Assembly (NCBI GenBank): GCA_963778895.1
Contig: CAVZVZ010000004.1
Span: 73,095-137,094 of the forward strand
Length of the DNA stretch: 64,000 nt
Direction: 5' to 3'
DNA from: CAVZVZ01 sp963778895
GTDB taxonomy: Bacteria > Actinomycetota > Acidimicrobiia > Acidimicrobiales > Acidimicrobilacustridaceae
Below are positions 44,509 to 55,600 of the stretch, piece by piece. Position 1 is the stretch's first letter; every line of letters begins with the position of its first letter. The notes under the pieces are model-generated. The model was given only the letters and a program-made list of their open reading frames with translations. It was not told where the DNA came from and searched no databases. Made by a program: the position numbers and the translations under genes.

Positions 44509-45257
44509 TTGGCCCGATTACTGATGGGTAGCACCGGGCGTCGCCGAGCGACACGTCGTCGGACCCCTCGAACGACCACCACGACGCGCGTCGCTCGTCG
44601 AGGTCCAGGCGAACGTGGCTGGGGATCCCACCCGGTTGGTGACCGCTGTTGAACAACCATGTGTCGCCCCGTCGCTCGGCCCATGCTCCATCAGCAACGA
44701 ACGGTGACTGATGGATGTGCCCACACAGCACGATGTCCGGGCGATAACGGTCGAGCAGTCGAGGTAGCTCGGGGTCTCCGTAGTGGCGCGACCCAGTCCA
44801 GGACAACGGGCCCTCGGGCGGGCCGTGGTAGGCCCAGATCCAGCCCCGACCACGCTCAGCTTCGGCGTCCGCCAAGTGTTGCTCGAGCCGCTGGAGCGTC
44901 ACCGGCCCTTCCCACCAGGCGCATGCGCTCACCAACCAACCGTCGACCGTGACGCTCTCGCCATCGACCACCACCCCGCCCGCCCACGCTTCGTTGATCC
45001 ACGCGGTGGCTTTCTCCTGACCGTCGGTCCGGTGGTCCAGATCGTGGTTGCCGGAGCACACGACCGTCCTACACTGCTGCCGCGCACCGCGTGAGGTACT
45101 CCAGCACGACCGCGATCTGTGCGTCGAGCGGCACTCCCGATGCGATGTCGAGCAGGTCGCCCGCCACGACCAGGAGGTCGACGGTCTCGGCCTGACTCAA
45201 GACCCAGTCGAACTTCTTGAGGTCGTAGTGCAGGTCCGACACCAGCAAGGCGTGCAT
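44372..45257 (-). pseudogene. Metallophosphoesterase, one frameshift, uncertain 3' end
   Basis: About 290 residues of a calcineurin-like phosphoesterase: MHALLVSDLHYDLKKFDWVL with the Asp-x-His pair, VDLLVVAGDLLDIASG (second Asp), VCSGNHDLDHR (Asn-His) after an indel near 45070, and later IVLCGHIHQSPF (His-x-His). Two metal ions would be bound and a phosphodiester or phosphomonoester hydrolysed. Start 45257 lies 6 nt after CAGACT. The frame runs 136 bp into the convergent gene past the tandem repeat; without one repeat copy it would stop near 44455, so the true end is uncertain. Confidence 0.8.
44497..44528. repeat. 16-bp tandem repeat at convergent gene ends
   Basis: CCCGATTACTGATTGG (44497-44512) is repeated once as CCCGATTACTGATGGG (44513-44528) with one mismatch. 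The first copy carries the TGA of the cyclic-nucleotide-binding gene. The 16-bp step is not a multiple of three, so it also changes the reading frame at the end of the convergent metallophosphoesterase gene. Confidence 0.9.
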
Positions 45258-45295
45258 CGCAGCAGTCTGTCACCGGCGACCGGTGCGCCCCGCAC

Positions 45296-46501
45296 TCATG
45301 CCACGCCGTCGGCCCGGAACGGCAAGGACTGGAAGCGGCGGACGAAGTGGCCCGGTGCGAACACTCCCGCATCGGCATCCACCGAGAAGGCCGGCATCGA
45401 CGCGAGCAACTCCTCCAACACGACTCGGCCCTGCAGCCGCGCCGCGGCCGCACCCAGGCAATGATGCGCGCCGTAGCTGAACGACAGCATGCGTTCGGGG
45501 CGACGAGTCACCTCGAGCTGATCGGCGTCGGGCCCGAACGCGCGAGGGTCGCGATTCGCCGCTCCGTACAGCAGCATCACCTTCCGCCCGGCCGGGATCG
45601 TCGCGCCGTCGACTTCCACATCCCGCGTGGTGGTCCGGGCCAAGCCCTGCACCGGTGATGTCAACCGCAAGAGCTCGTCCACCGCGTCGGCGATGAGCTC
45701 CGGTTGGTCGATCAGTCGTGTTCGCTGGTCGGGATGCTCGGTCAGCAGCTGCGCGGCCCCGCCGAGCAATCCCGTCGTGGTGTCGTTGCCTCCGGTCACC
45801 ATCGTGAACGCGAACCCGATCACCTGGGCGATGTCGGCAGGATCGGTTCCGGGGTCGGTGTGCACCAACTGCGAGATGGTGTCGTCCTGTGGCTCGGCGC
45901 GACGTAGCTCGGCGAGCGCGGCAAAGTACCCGAACAGCTCACCGACGGCGTCGGCCGCCGCGAGCGGATCACCATGCGCGTTGGCGGAAACGATGGCTTC
46001 GGTCCAGCCGTCGAAACGCCCTCGGTCCGCGCTCGGTACGCCGAGGTAGTGGGCGACCACCATGCTCGGCAAGGGCTTGAACAGCTCGAGCACCACATCG
46101 CCCGATCCCGCGTCGCGCAACCGGGCCAATCGTTCACGAACGAACTCGCGCACCGCGGGCTCGATCGACGAGACTTGCCGGGGCGTGAACCCGCGAGCGA
46201 CCAGCCGCCGGAACGCGGTGTGATCCGGAGGATCCATCATCACCATCGGACGCGCGCGGTCGATACCCAACCGCTCGACCTCGCCGTACAGGAACGTCAA
46301 ACCCTTGGCCGACGAGAAGGTCTCGGTATCGCGGGCCGCGGCAAACACATCGGCGTGGCGCGACAACACCCAATAGTCACCGTCGTCCACGTGGTGCACC
46401 GGGTCGTGATCACGCAACGCCGCGTACATGGCGAACGGGTCGCGCCAACTCTCCCCCGATCGGGGAACGAACCTCGCGTCGTGGGACAACACCGAACCCA
46501 T
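45296..46501 (-). CDS. Cytochrome P450
   Basis: A 401-residue P450. N-terminal SWRDPFAMYAALRDHDPVHH, C-helix VMMDPPDHTAFRRLVARGFT, I-helix GFAFTMVTGGNDTTTGLLGG, K-helix DAVDELLRLTSPVQGLARTT (ExxR), and heme loop FSYGAHHCLGAAAARLQGRV. It resembles P450s acting on polyketide, terpenoid or steroid substrates in mycobacteria. Start at 46501 or the GTG three bases earlier; TACTAA lies 6 nt before that GTG. Divergent from a PEP mutase-like gene across 35 bp. Intact. Confidence 0.92.
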   Translation of the reverse strand: MGSVLSHDARFVPRSGESWRDPFAMYAALRDHDPVHHVDDGDYWVLSRHADVFAAARDTETFSSAKGLTFLYGEVERLGIDRARPMVMMDPPDHTAFRRLVARGFTPRQVSSIEPAVREFVRERLARLRDAGSGDVVLELFKPLPSMVVAHYLGVPSADRGRFDGWTEAIVSANAHGDPLAAADAVGELFGYFAALAELRRAEPQDDTISQLVHTDPGTDPADIAQVIGFAFTMVTGGNDTTTGLLGGAAQLLTEHPDQRTRLIDQPELIADAVDELLRLTSPVQGLARTTTRDVEVDGATIPAGRKVMLLYGAANRDPRAFGPDADQLEVTRRPERMLSFSYGAHHCLGAAAARLQGRVVLEELLASMPAFSVDADAGVFAPGHFVRRFQSLPFRADGVA

Positions 46502-46536
46502 CACACGGTCTTAGTACATCTCGCTAGATTCGAGCC

Positions 46537-47352
46537 ATGAGCGCTGACGTGGCCAAGGCCGAGATGTTCCGCTCCTTGCACGTACCGGGTGATCCCGTGC
46601 TGTTGCCCAATCCCTGGGATGCCGGGTCGGCGAAGCTGTTCGCGACGCTCGGCTTTCGTGCCCTGGCGACGACCAGCGGCGGTTTCGCGGCCACACTCGG
46701 GCGTCTCGACGGTTCGGTCACCCGCGACGAGGCCCTGACGCACGCGGCGCAGATCGTGAGCGCGACCGATCTGCCGGTCAGCGCCGACTTCGAGAACGGA
46801 TTCGTCGACGATCCCGAGGACGTCGCCGAGACCGTGCGGCTCGCGGTCGAGACCGGCCTCGCCGGATGTTCGATCGAAGACTTCACGGGCCGGAGCGACG
46901 ACCCCATCTACGACGCCGGACTCGCGGCTGAACGCATACGCGCCGCGGCCGAGGCCGCGCATGGGGCCAATCCGGCGTTCGTCCTGACCGCTCGCTGCGA
47001 GCAGTTCCTCCACGGTCACCCCGACCTCGACAGCACGATCGCCCGACTGCAGTCGTTCCAAGAAGCGGGGGCCGACGCGTTGTACGCACCCGGAGCGAAC
47101 AGTCCCGGCGCCGTCGAGGCGATCGTGACCTCTACCGACCTGCCGGTGAACGTGCTCGCCCTCCCGGGCAGTCCGACCGTGTTCGAGCTGAGTGCCCTCG
47201 GTGTGAGCCGAGTGTCGGTGGGTAGCGCCTTCAGCTCGGTCGCGATCGCGGCGGTCGCCAAGGCGGCACGCGAGTTCCTCGACGATGGAACCTACGGCTT
47301 CTGGACCGAAGGCCTGGCCGGGATGCAGCTCGCGCACGAGGCCTTCGCCTGA
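46537..47352 (+). CDS. Isocitrate lyase/PEP mutase-superfamily enzyme
   Basis: A 271-residue ICL/PEPM-fold enzyme: AEMFRSLHVPGDPVLLPNPW, AKLFATLGFRALATTSGGFA, Mg-binding DLPVSADFENGFVDDPEDVA, LAGCSIEDFTG, FVLTARCEQFLHGHPDLDST and VSVGSAFSSVAIAAVAKAAR. It is the PEP-mutase-like type without the isocitrate-lyase KKCGH loop; actinobacterial members include oxaloacetate or phosphonate hydrolases. TAGATT lies exactly 6 nt before the ATG, so the message is likely leaderless. An SDR gene follows on the same strand with its own -10. Confidence 0.9.
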   Translation: MSADVAKAEMFRSLHVPGDPVLLPNPWDAGSAKLFATLGFRALATTSGGFAATLGRLDGSVTRDEALTHAAQIVSATDLPVSADFENGFVDDPEDVAETVRLAVETGLAGCSIEDFTGRSDDPIYDAGLAAERIRAAAEAAHGANPAFVLTARCEQFLHGHPDLDSTIARLQSFQEAGADALYAPGANSPGAVEAIVTSTDLPVNVLALPGSPTVFELSALGVSRVSVGSAFSSVAIAAVAKAAREFLDDGTYGFWTEGLAGMQLAHEAFA

Positions 47353-47404
47353 TCACGGCGATATCCCCCGCTGGCCACGCGGCGGCCTGGTTACGGTGGC
47401 GACC

Positions 47405-48202
47405 GTGTCGCCCGAGTCCGATTCCCATGCCTATCTCGTCGAACAGTTCGCGCTCGACGGTCTGCTCGCGGTGGTCACCGGCGGCAACTCGGGCATCGGC
47501 CGCGGGATCGCCGAGGCGCTGGCCCGCGCCGGAGCCACGGTCGCACTCGTGGCCCGGCGGCGCCACGCCCTCGCCGACGCGGCCGGTGAGATCGACCGGA
47601 CCTGCGAGCGTGGAGCCGCCCATCCCTTCGTTGCCGACCTCACCCAACGCGCCGCGCTCATCGAGGTCGCGAACCACATCGTCATTCGCCTCGGCCCACC
47701 CGCCATCCTCGTCAACGCCGCGGCCGTCAACCTGCGCCCGCCGATGGCCGAGCTCACCGAGCACGAGTGGGACCGCACGCTCGCTCTGAACCTGACCGCT
47801 CCCCATCTGCTCACCCAACACTTCGCGCCGCTCATGGCCGAGCGCGGGTATGGCCGCATCATCAACCTGGCGTCTCAGCAGGCGGTCCGCGCGTTCGGCA
47901 ACAGCGGTGCCTACGGCGCGAGCAAGGCCGGCATCGTCGGACTCACACGTTCGCAAGCCGAGGCCTGGGCCCGGTCGGGTGTCACTGCGAACGCCATCTC
48001 CCCTGCGTTCGTCGAGACGCCGTCGACCGCAGCCGTGTTCGCCGATCCTGCGGTGAGCGACGCCATGGCCGCCCGCACCATGACCGGCACCAACGGCGCG
48101 GTCGCCGACCTCGCGGGCTTGGCGGTGTTCCTCGCGGGACCGTCGGCCGGTGCGGTCACGGGTCAGCTCCTCTACGCCGACTGCGGTTTCTCGGTCCACT
48201 GA
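47405..48202 (+). CDS. Short-chain dehydrogenase/reductase
   Basis: A 265-residue classical SDR: LLAVVTGGNSGIGRGIAEAL (TGxxxGIG), ILVNAAAVNLRPPMAELTE, the catalytic Ser in GRIINLASQQAVRAF and Tyr-x-x-x-Lys in GAYGASKAGIVGLTRSQAEA, ending FLAGPSAGAVTGQLLYADCG. It resembles gluconate or 3-oxoacyl reductases. The GTG at 47405 was chosen because TACGGT lies 7 nt upstream; in-frame GTG codons further upstream (near 47390) have no such signal. The gene ends in a hairpin shared with the convergent LLM gene. Confidence 0.88.
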   Translation: MSPESDSHAYLVEQFALDGLLAVVTGGNSGIGRGIAEALARAGATVALVARRRHALADAAGEIDRTCERGAAHPFVADLTQRAALIEVANHIVIRLGPPAILVNAAAVNLRPPMAELTEHEWDRTLALNLTAPHLLTQHFAPLMAERGYGRIINLASQQAVRAFGNSGAYGASKAGIVGLTRSQAEAWARSGVTANAISPAFVETPSTAAVFADPAVSDAMAARTMTGTNGAVADLAGLAVFLAGPSAGAVTGQLLYADCGFSVH

Positions 48203-48203
48203 T

Positions 48204-48222
48204 CGGCCCCAGAGCGGGGCCG
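48204..48222. terminator. Bidirectional hairpin between SDR and LLM genes
   Basis: CGGCCCC and GGGGCCG form seven perfect GC-rich pairs around an AGAGC loop, filling the gap between the convergent stops at 48202 and 48225. There is no U-tract, as is usual for actinobacterial terminators. Confidence 0.6.
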
Positions 48223-48224
48223 CG

Positions 48225-49236
48225 TCACGAGTGCAGATCCTCGACGATGTCGGCGAAGTTGTCGGGATCCGGGTTGCGGTTGTTGACCAGGCTCACGGTG
48301 TCGGCGATGCCGTCGGAACGGCTGAGCAACTTCGCGGCGATGTCACGTCGCGGGCCGACCACCGCCAGTTGCTCGATCAAGTCATCCGGGATCAGCGCAG
48401 CCATGTCGTCCCATCGACCCTGCTTCGACAGCCGGTTCAGCTCCGGATGCAGATCGGCGTACCCATGGAGGTCGAGCACCGGCGCGTACGCGGGCGTCGA
48501 GCCGTAGAAGGCCATCTGGTCGCGAGCCGACCGCAGCGCCGTGGCCCGTTGTTCATCGGTCGTCCACGTCACGACCATCTGCACCCACACGATCTCGACG
48601 TCCGTCGGCATCGCGCCCGGCGACGGCGCGGCCACGTGCGAGGGCGGGGACGACGAGCTCCTCCAGCGACCGCCGGCTGTTGAAGGGATGGACGATCAAA
48701 CCGTCCGCGACCTCGCCGGCCACCTCGATCATGCGCGGCCCGAAGCCGCCGATGAAGACGGGCGGTGGACCGAACGGGTTCGGACCCGGATCGAAGGCCG
48801 GAGTCATGAGGGTGTGCCGATAGAACTCGCCCTCGAAACGCAGATCGGCGGTGCCCTCCCAGCGCGACCAGATGGCGGTCAGGGCCAAGACCAACTCGCG
48901 CATGCGCGCCGCCGGGTGCGACCACGTCTCGCTGAACCGCCGCTCGATGTGTGGTCGCACCTGTGAGCCGATGCCGAGCACGAACCGTCCCTCCGTCAGC
49001 AGCTGCAGGTCGTAGCCGACGTTCGCCAGCACCATGGGGTTCCGGGCGAAGCCGATCGCGACCGCGGTGCCCAGTCTCAGCCCGTCGGTGTTCGCCGAGG
49101 CGAGCGCGAGCGGCAGGAACGGATCATGCTTGGACTCGAACGAGAACGCGGTGTCGTAACCGATCCGCTCGAGGTCCGCGAAGACATCGGCCGCACGACG
49201 CGGATCTTGCGTGGGCACAGTGGTGGCGATCCGCAC
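48225..49236 (-). pseudogene. LLM-class F420-dependent oxidoreductase (TIGR03617-like), one frameshift
   Basis: About 337 residues: RIATTVPTQDPRRAADVFAD, IGYDTAFSFESKHDPFLPLA, AVAIGFARNPMVLANVGYDL, GRFVLGIGSQVRPHIERRFS and PPPVFIGGFGPRMIEVAGEV, then after an indel near 48640 MPTDVEIVWVQMVVTWTTDE and a C-terminal NRLSKQGRWDDMAALIPDDL. It is a second LLM enzyme, distinct from that at 8724. It likely reduces or oxidises a hydrophobic substrate with F420H2. Start GTG at 49236; the upstream signal is not clear. Confidence 0.85.
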
Positions 49237-49245
49237 GCCCCACTA

Positions 49246-51403
49246 TCAGCGTTCCCGTAGCGCGATGGTCACCGATGTTCCTGCGGTCACCGCGCCCCAT
49301 GATGTCAGCGCGCCGATCTGCACCGGCGCGAGGCGGTTCGTGGTCGACCCGTCACCCAACTGGCCCTCGAGGTTGCGCCCCCAGCTCCACAGCGTGCCGT
49401 CCTTGCGAACGGCCACACTGTGGTTGCCGCCGGCGCTGAACGAGGCCCACTGCGATGCATCGAGCTGTGCGGGATCGGAGCGACCGGTGGTCGTGCCGTC
49501 GCCCAACTGCCCGTAGGTGTTGTCGCCCCATGTCCACAAGGTGCCGTCCTCGCGACTGGCGATGGTGTGGTGGGTGCCGGCGTCGACCGCCTTCCAGGTC
49601 TTGACCGCGCCCACCTGCACCGGCGACTTGCGGTTGATCGTGGTGCCGTCGCCCAACTCGCCGTCTTCGTTCAACCCCCATGACCACAACGTGCCATCGG
49701 TGCGCACGCCGCTGGTGTGGAGTCCTCCGCTGCTGACGGTGAGCCATGTGGTGTGGCCGATCTGCACGGGCGAGGGCCGGTCGGTGATCGTTCCGTCGCC
49801 CAAGGTGCCGAACACATTGCTGCCCCAACTCCACAGCGTGCCGTCGGACTTGATCGCGACGGTGTAGTTCTCGCCCGCCGTGGCCTGCTTCCAGGTGTCG
49901 GTACCGATCTGGACAGGGGCCGGGTGATCGGTCGTCGTGCCGTCACCCAACTGGCCGTAGGTGTTGTCACCCCACGCCCAGAGCGTGCCGTCCTTGCGAA
50001 TACCGACGGAGTGCAGGTAGCCGGACGCGACCGACGACCAGTTGGTTGCGGAACCGATCTGCGTGGGTGCCGTGCGGCTGGTGGTCGTGCCGTCGCCCAA
50101 CTGACCCGCGGCGTTGTAACCCCACGCCCACAACGTCCCATCTCTCTTGATGCCCAGACCGTGCACGAAGTTCTCGGAGACCGCGTCCCAGTCGGAGCCC
50201 AGGCGGAACGGGGTCAAGTGTCCTGTCGTGGTCCCGTCACCCAGGTCTCCCCCGCCCCAGACCCAGATGCTGTCGTCGGCCTGCGTGGCGACGGTGAAGC
50301 CGCTGCCGCCGGCGGAGACGCTCGTCCACGTCGTGTCGGTGCCCACCGCGGTCGGGACCTTGCGGTTGACCGTCGTGCCGTCGCCGATCTGACCCTTCGC
50401 GTTGTTGCCCCAACCCCACATCGTGCCGTCGCCAGCGGATGGCGACGGTGTGGTCGTCGCTCGTCGCCACGGTTCTCCAGGCACTCGTGCCGATGTGCGT
50501 CGGCACGAGTCTGGCGAGTGGTCGTGCCATCGCCGAGCTGTCCTACGCCGTTGCCGCCCCACGCCCAGAGCGAACCGTCGGCTTGCAGCGCGACGCTGTA
50601 GCGGCTGCCGGCGTCGCCGGTGCGCCACGTCGTCGCGGTGCCGACCTGCACCGGCGTCAGCTCGTTCGTCGTGGTGCCGTCGCCGAGCTGGCCCTCGAGG
50701 TTGCGACCCCATGCCCACAGCGTTCCGTCGGTGGCAATCGGCGATCGTGTGGGCCCCGCCGGCCGCGATGAAGCTCCAGTTCGTCGCGGTACCGATCTGG
50801 ACCGGTGCCGGTTGGTTGGTCGTCGTGTTGTTCCCGACCTGGCCGGTCGGAGTTCAGGCCCCACGCCCACAACGTGCCGTCCGTGCGAATGCCGACGGTG
50901 TGGTCCGCTCCCGCACTGATCGAGGCCCAGGTGTCGGTGCCGATGTGCACCGGAGCGGTGCGTGTCGTCGTGGTGCCGTCACCCAGTTGGCCCGAAGCGT
51001 TGGAGCCCCAGGCCCACAGCGATCCGTCGGTGCGCAGCGCGACCGTGTGGGCGGCGCCGGCGCTCACGGTCTTCCAGGTCGTGGCCGTGCCCACCTGCGT
51101 GGGGACCAGCCGATCGGTGGTGGTGCCGTCGCCCAGCCGACCCGAGCCGTTCACACCCCAGGCCCACAGCGTGCCGTTGGTGCGCACTGCCACCGTGTGC
51201 TTGTCGCCCGCCGCGACAACCGTGTAGCCCGGATCGAGCTCGACGGGCGCGGTGCGCGTCGTCGTCGTTCCGTCGCCGACCTGACCGAAGTTGTTCTGGC
51301 CCCAACCCCATGGGCCCTTGCATCCGGCGGCGACCACGAGGCAGGCCGCCAGCGCCGCCACGTAACGCACCGAACGCCGTGATGGCTGCCGACGAACCTT
51401 CAT
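49246..51403 (-). pseudogene. RCC1-repeat lipoprotein, frameshifted
   Basis: About 720 residues: a signal peptide with lipobox (LAACLVVAAGC), then at least thirteen RCC1-type repeats of about 51 residues with the pattern TDGTLWAWGxNxxGQLGDG, TTTxRxAPVQIG and WxxVSAGxxHTVAxR. This would fold as one or two large beta-propellers on the outer face of the membrane. RCC1-like propellers bind proteins or act as scaffolds; extracellular bacterial ones are largely uncharacterised. Indels near 50450, 50520, 50745 and 50855 break the frame; all lie in the first half of the protein. Start set at ATG 51403 to give a conventional signal peptide; 51427 is also possible. Confidence 0.85.
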
Positions 51404-51473
51404 CCTGGCCACGACCCCCTGCGCCATGCCTCGACGGACTCGAGCGACATCCCGGCGCGTTGCTGCCCTGAAC

Positions 51474-52556
51474 CTAATCGGTCCGCAGTTGGGAGGCGCC
51501 CGTGATGACGGGCAGATCGAGGGGGCTCAGCGGTCCGGCCGGTGCCGAGCACACGGCCGGAATGGCGTTGACGATGCGATTGGCCGCCGTGGCGTTCCCG
51601 CCGCCGGCGGCGCCCGGCTCGCCGGGCTCGGTTCCGTGCACGGAGACCTCCAAATGGGGGTGTCCGCTGAGCACCACCTTGTGCTCACCTCCGGGAGCGT
51701 TCGAACGCGGCCAGTCGGGCGCGCACTCGTCGTCGATCCGGGTCACGTGCTCGACCACGAGCAACGGATGGCCGGCCGACGATGCCCCTCACCTCGAACC
51801 GAAACGCTCCCTGCGTGCCCTTCTCGAACCGGCCCATCCCCGGAACGTCGATCGTCCGCTCGAGCGGGCCGCCGAACGACGTCGATGTCGATCCGCTCGA
51901 CCTCGACGTCGAGGAAGTCGGCGAGCACGCGCACCATCGGTGCCCACACCATGTCGAGCGAGAAGTCGAGGAGCATCAGCGGCAGGTCGTCCATCGACTG
52001 GCCGAACCCGATCACCTCCCGCACGACGTCGGGCTGGTCGTACAACGCGTAGTTGAAGAGCTCCTGTATCCGGATCTCGGTGATCCCGGCGCCGACGCCG
52101 CTCACGAGCGCGGGCAGGATGTCGAGCGCCCAGCCCGGATCGATGCCCGACACGAAGACCGAGCTGTCGCCCGTCGTCGCACGCCGGCACCGACCTCGTC
52201 GAGCAACTCCTGCGGCGCGCTGCGCGGGGTGCAACAACGGATAGAACGCAGTCGACACCACGTTGGCGCCGGCCCGCAGACACGCCGTCAGATCCTTCAG
52301 CGCCTCGTCGGGCCGTGTGTCGCCCGTGGCGGTGTACACGACGGCGTCGACGCTCCCGGACAGCGCGACCGAGGTGTCGTCGGTGGCGAGCACACCCAAC
52401 GCGTCGATCCCGGCCAGCTCGCCGGCGTCGCGACCGACCTTGTCCGGGTTGGAAACCACCGCGCCCGACCAGTTCGAGCTCGCGATGTGCGGCCACCGCG
52501 CGCAACGCCGGCCGACCAACGTTGCCCGTGCCCCAAACAACCACTCGATACGTCAT
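51474..52556 (-). pseudogene. NAD(P)H-dependent amine dehydrogenase-like protein (DapB-related), frameshifted
   Basis: About 360 residues. It starts TYRVVVWGTGNVGRPALRAV (Rossmann GxGxxG), has DKVGRDAGELAGIDALGVLA and DAVVYTATGDTRPDEALKDL, then GDSSVFVSGIDPGWALDILP with LVSGVGAGITEIRIQELFNY. Relatives include 2,4-diaminopentanoate dehydrogenase and uncharacterised actinobacterial enzymes often found beside steroid genes. Indels lie near 52465, 52185-52215, 51880 and 51778. The ATG at 52556 lies 8 nt after TAGCGT. The gene follows the ABC exporter on the same strand by about 46 bp. Confidence 0.78.
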
Positions 52557-52601
52557 GCGGGCGGACGCTACCGGTTGATGCACGGCCGTCGCGGCGGCGC
52601 G

Positions 52602-55600
52602 TCAGTTCAGCTGCGGCTCTCCGCGACCGGCCGCGGTCGCGAAAGTGGCCCAGAGGCTCGCGTACGCCCCGTCCCGCGCGAGAAGTTCGTCGTGGGTGCC
52701 CTCTTCGATGACTCGGCCTCCGTCGATGACGAGGATGCGATCGGCACGGCGTGCGGTCGGGAGCCGGTGGGCGACGAGGATCGTCGTGCGGCCGTGGGCC
52801 GCGGCCTGCATGGCTCGCTGCACGCGGGCCTCGCTCTCCAGGTCGAGCTGCGAGGTGGCTTCGTCGAGCAGGAGGATCGCCGGATCGACGAGCCGGGCTC
52901 GCGCCAGCGCGATCAGTTGGCGCTGGCCGGAGGACAAGCGACCGGCCTCGCTCGCTCACCGGCTCGTAGTAGCCGTTCGGAAGCGACGCAACGAAGTCGT
53001 GGGCCCCGACCGCACGCGCCGCGCCTTCGACCTCCGCGTCGGTGGCATCGGGCCGACCGTACGCGATGTTGTCGCGGACCGTGCCCGTGAAGAGGAACGC
53101 TTCCTGTGGCACGACGCCCAGCTGGCGCCGGAAGGCACCCGAGCTCGAGCTCCCGAGCATCGACGCCGTCGATGCGAACGGTTCCGCTCACGGGGTCGTA
53201 GAACCGAGCCACCAGCTTCACGAGCGTCGACTTGCCCGCGCCCGTCTCACCGACGAGGGCGACGGTCTCGCCCGGCGCCACATGGAGATCGACGCCGGCC
53301 ACAGCTTCTTCACCGACGGTTCCGGGATAGCGGAAGTGGACGTCGTCGAACCGCACGTCGCCGTCGACGTGATCGAGCACGATGGGGTCTTCGACGGTAC
53401 GGCGTGCCACTCGGTGTGTCGAGCAACTCGTCGATCTTGTTGAGCGACGCCGATGCTTGCTGCCATGTGTCGAGCACCTGCGACAACTGCTGGATCGGTG
53501 AGAAGAACTGATCGAGGTAGAGCAGGAACGCGATGACCACGCCGGTCGTGACGACGCCCCGGGGAACCAGCTCCGACGCGGCGGCGAGAACGGCAACGGC
53601 TCCCACGTCGGCGAGGAACAGGACGAATGGGAAGTAGAGCGCGATCAGTCGTTGCGCGCCCAGGCGATGTTGCAGGTACTGCTGGTTCACGCCCCGGAAG
53701 CGAGTGATGTTGCGATCCTCGCGGACGTAGGCCTGGGCGACTCGGACGCCCGACAGGCTCTCCTGCAGGTTGGCGTTCACGTCGGCGATGGCGTCGCGCG
53801 CCCGTCCGTACGCCACGGCCGACCGCCGGCGGTACCACCACGTCGCCAAGAACAATGGGGGCAGCACGGTTGCGGCCGCGGCCAGCGCGAGCGGCGGCGA
53901 GAGGATGACGAGGAACACGAACACACCTACGCACGTGATGGCGGCGACCAACGCGTTCACGACACCGGTCTGGATCAGCTGCGACAGCGCTTCGACGTCG
54001 GTCGTCATGCGGGTCATGATCCGGCCGTCCAACTCGTTGTCGAAGTAGTCGAGCGACATCCGTTGGAGATGGGCGAAGATCTTGATGCGCAACGCACACA
54101 GCGTGCGTTCGGCCGTCCGGCCGGTGACGAGGGTGTAGCCCCAGGTGACGACCCAGTCGATCGCGACCGTCAGCCCGAACGCGGCGCTCGACCACCACAG
54201 CACGGTCAGATCGCCGGCGTTCACCCCGAGATCGAGTCCGCGCTTCACGAAGAGCGGCCCGAGGAGCGACAGCACACCGTCGAGGGCCACCAGGACGAAG
54301 CCGAACGCGAGCCATCGCGCCCAAGGACGCAGGAAGCGGAGGAACTTGAAGTGGTCCGTCGGCTCCACGGCCGCCGCCGCCCTGTCGACCTCGGAAACGT
54401 CATCCGCCGCTGGTAGCCGGTCGAGCTGAGCGAGCAGCTCCGGCGTGGCGGCCAGCGCCCCCGCCATGCCACCCCCGGCCCCACCGGCACCGGGGCCGAA
54501 GCGAGCGACCGTGGCGACGTTCGCGCGTGCGACCGGACCCTCCCTGTCGGGCGCGACCCACGCCGACGATGTCGTTTGGTCATCGGGTGCGTCGCGCCAG
54601 TCCTGATCGAAGGACTCGTCCAACGCGATCCCGCCGTCGTCCGGTCCGGTGAGCAGAGCGCGATATCGCGCGTTGCGTTCGAGGAGCTCCTCGTGCGACC
54701 CGGCGTCGACCACCCGACCCTTGTCGATCACGGCGATGCGCTGGGCGAGGCGAAGGGTCGAACGGCGGTGAGCGATGAGGATCGTGGTGCGGTCGGCCAT
54801 GAGCTCGCGCAGCGTGTCGTGGATCGCCTCCTCGGTCGCGGCATCCACGGACGACGTGGCGTCGTCGAGCACCAGGATGCGCGGATCGGTGAGGATGGCC
54901 CGGGCCAGGGCAATGCGCTGGCGCTGCCCACCGGACAATGTGAGCCCGCGCTCACCGACCACCGTGTCGTACCCGTCGGGCAGCGCGTCGATGAAGGCTT
55001 CCGCTCCACTGGCCCGTGCGGCGGCGCGTACCTGCTCATCGGTTGCGTCGGCATCGGCGTAGGCGATGTTGGCGCGGACGGTGTCCGAGAACAGGAAGGC
55101 GTCCTCGAAGACCACACCTACCTGGCGGCGGAGCGAGGAGAGCGTGACGTCACGAACGTCGACCCCATCCACCAACACCCGGCCCTCGGCCACGTCGTAG
55201 AACCGGGGCAGGAGCGCGGTGATCGTGGACTTGCCCGACCCGCTGGCCCCGACGAGGGCAACGACCTCGCCCTGGCTCGATGTGCAGATCGAACTGATCG
55301 AGCACGGGCGTGCTCTTCGTGTACCCGAACCGCACGCCTTCGAACCGGATGTCGCCGCGTACCGATGGGAGCGAAGTGCTGCCCGGCTCGTCATGTACCA
55401 ACGCATTGGCGTCGAGGACATCCAAGATGCGCTCGGCTCCCGCTCGTGCCTGCTGACCGATCGCGAACAAACCGGCGAGCATCCGTACCGGTGCAACCAG
55501 TTGCACCAGGTACGACGAGAACGCGAGGAACGTACCGAGGGTGATGTGGCCCTCGAGCGCCAGCCAACCGCCGAGCGCCAGAACCGCCACCTGACCGAAG

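Noticed and set aside
49246..51403. Repeated DNA in the RCC1 gene as a CRISPR array or satellite
   Set aside because: The repeats are coding, degenerate and spaced at about 150 bp with the RCC1 protein pattern.
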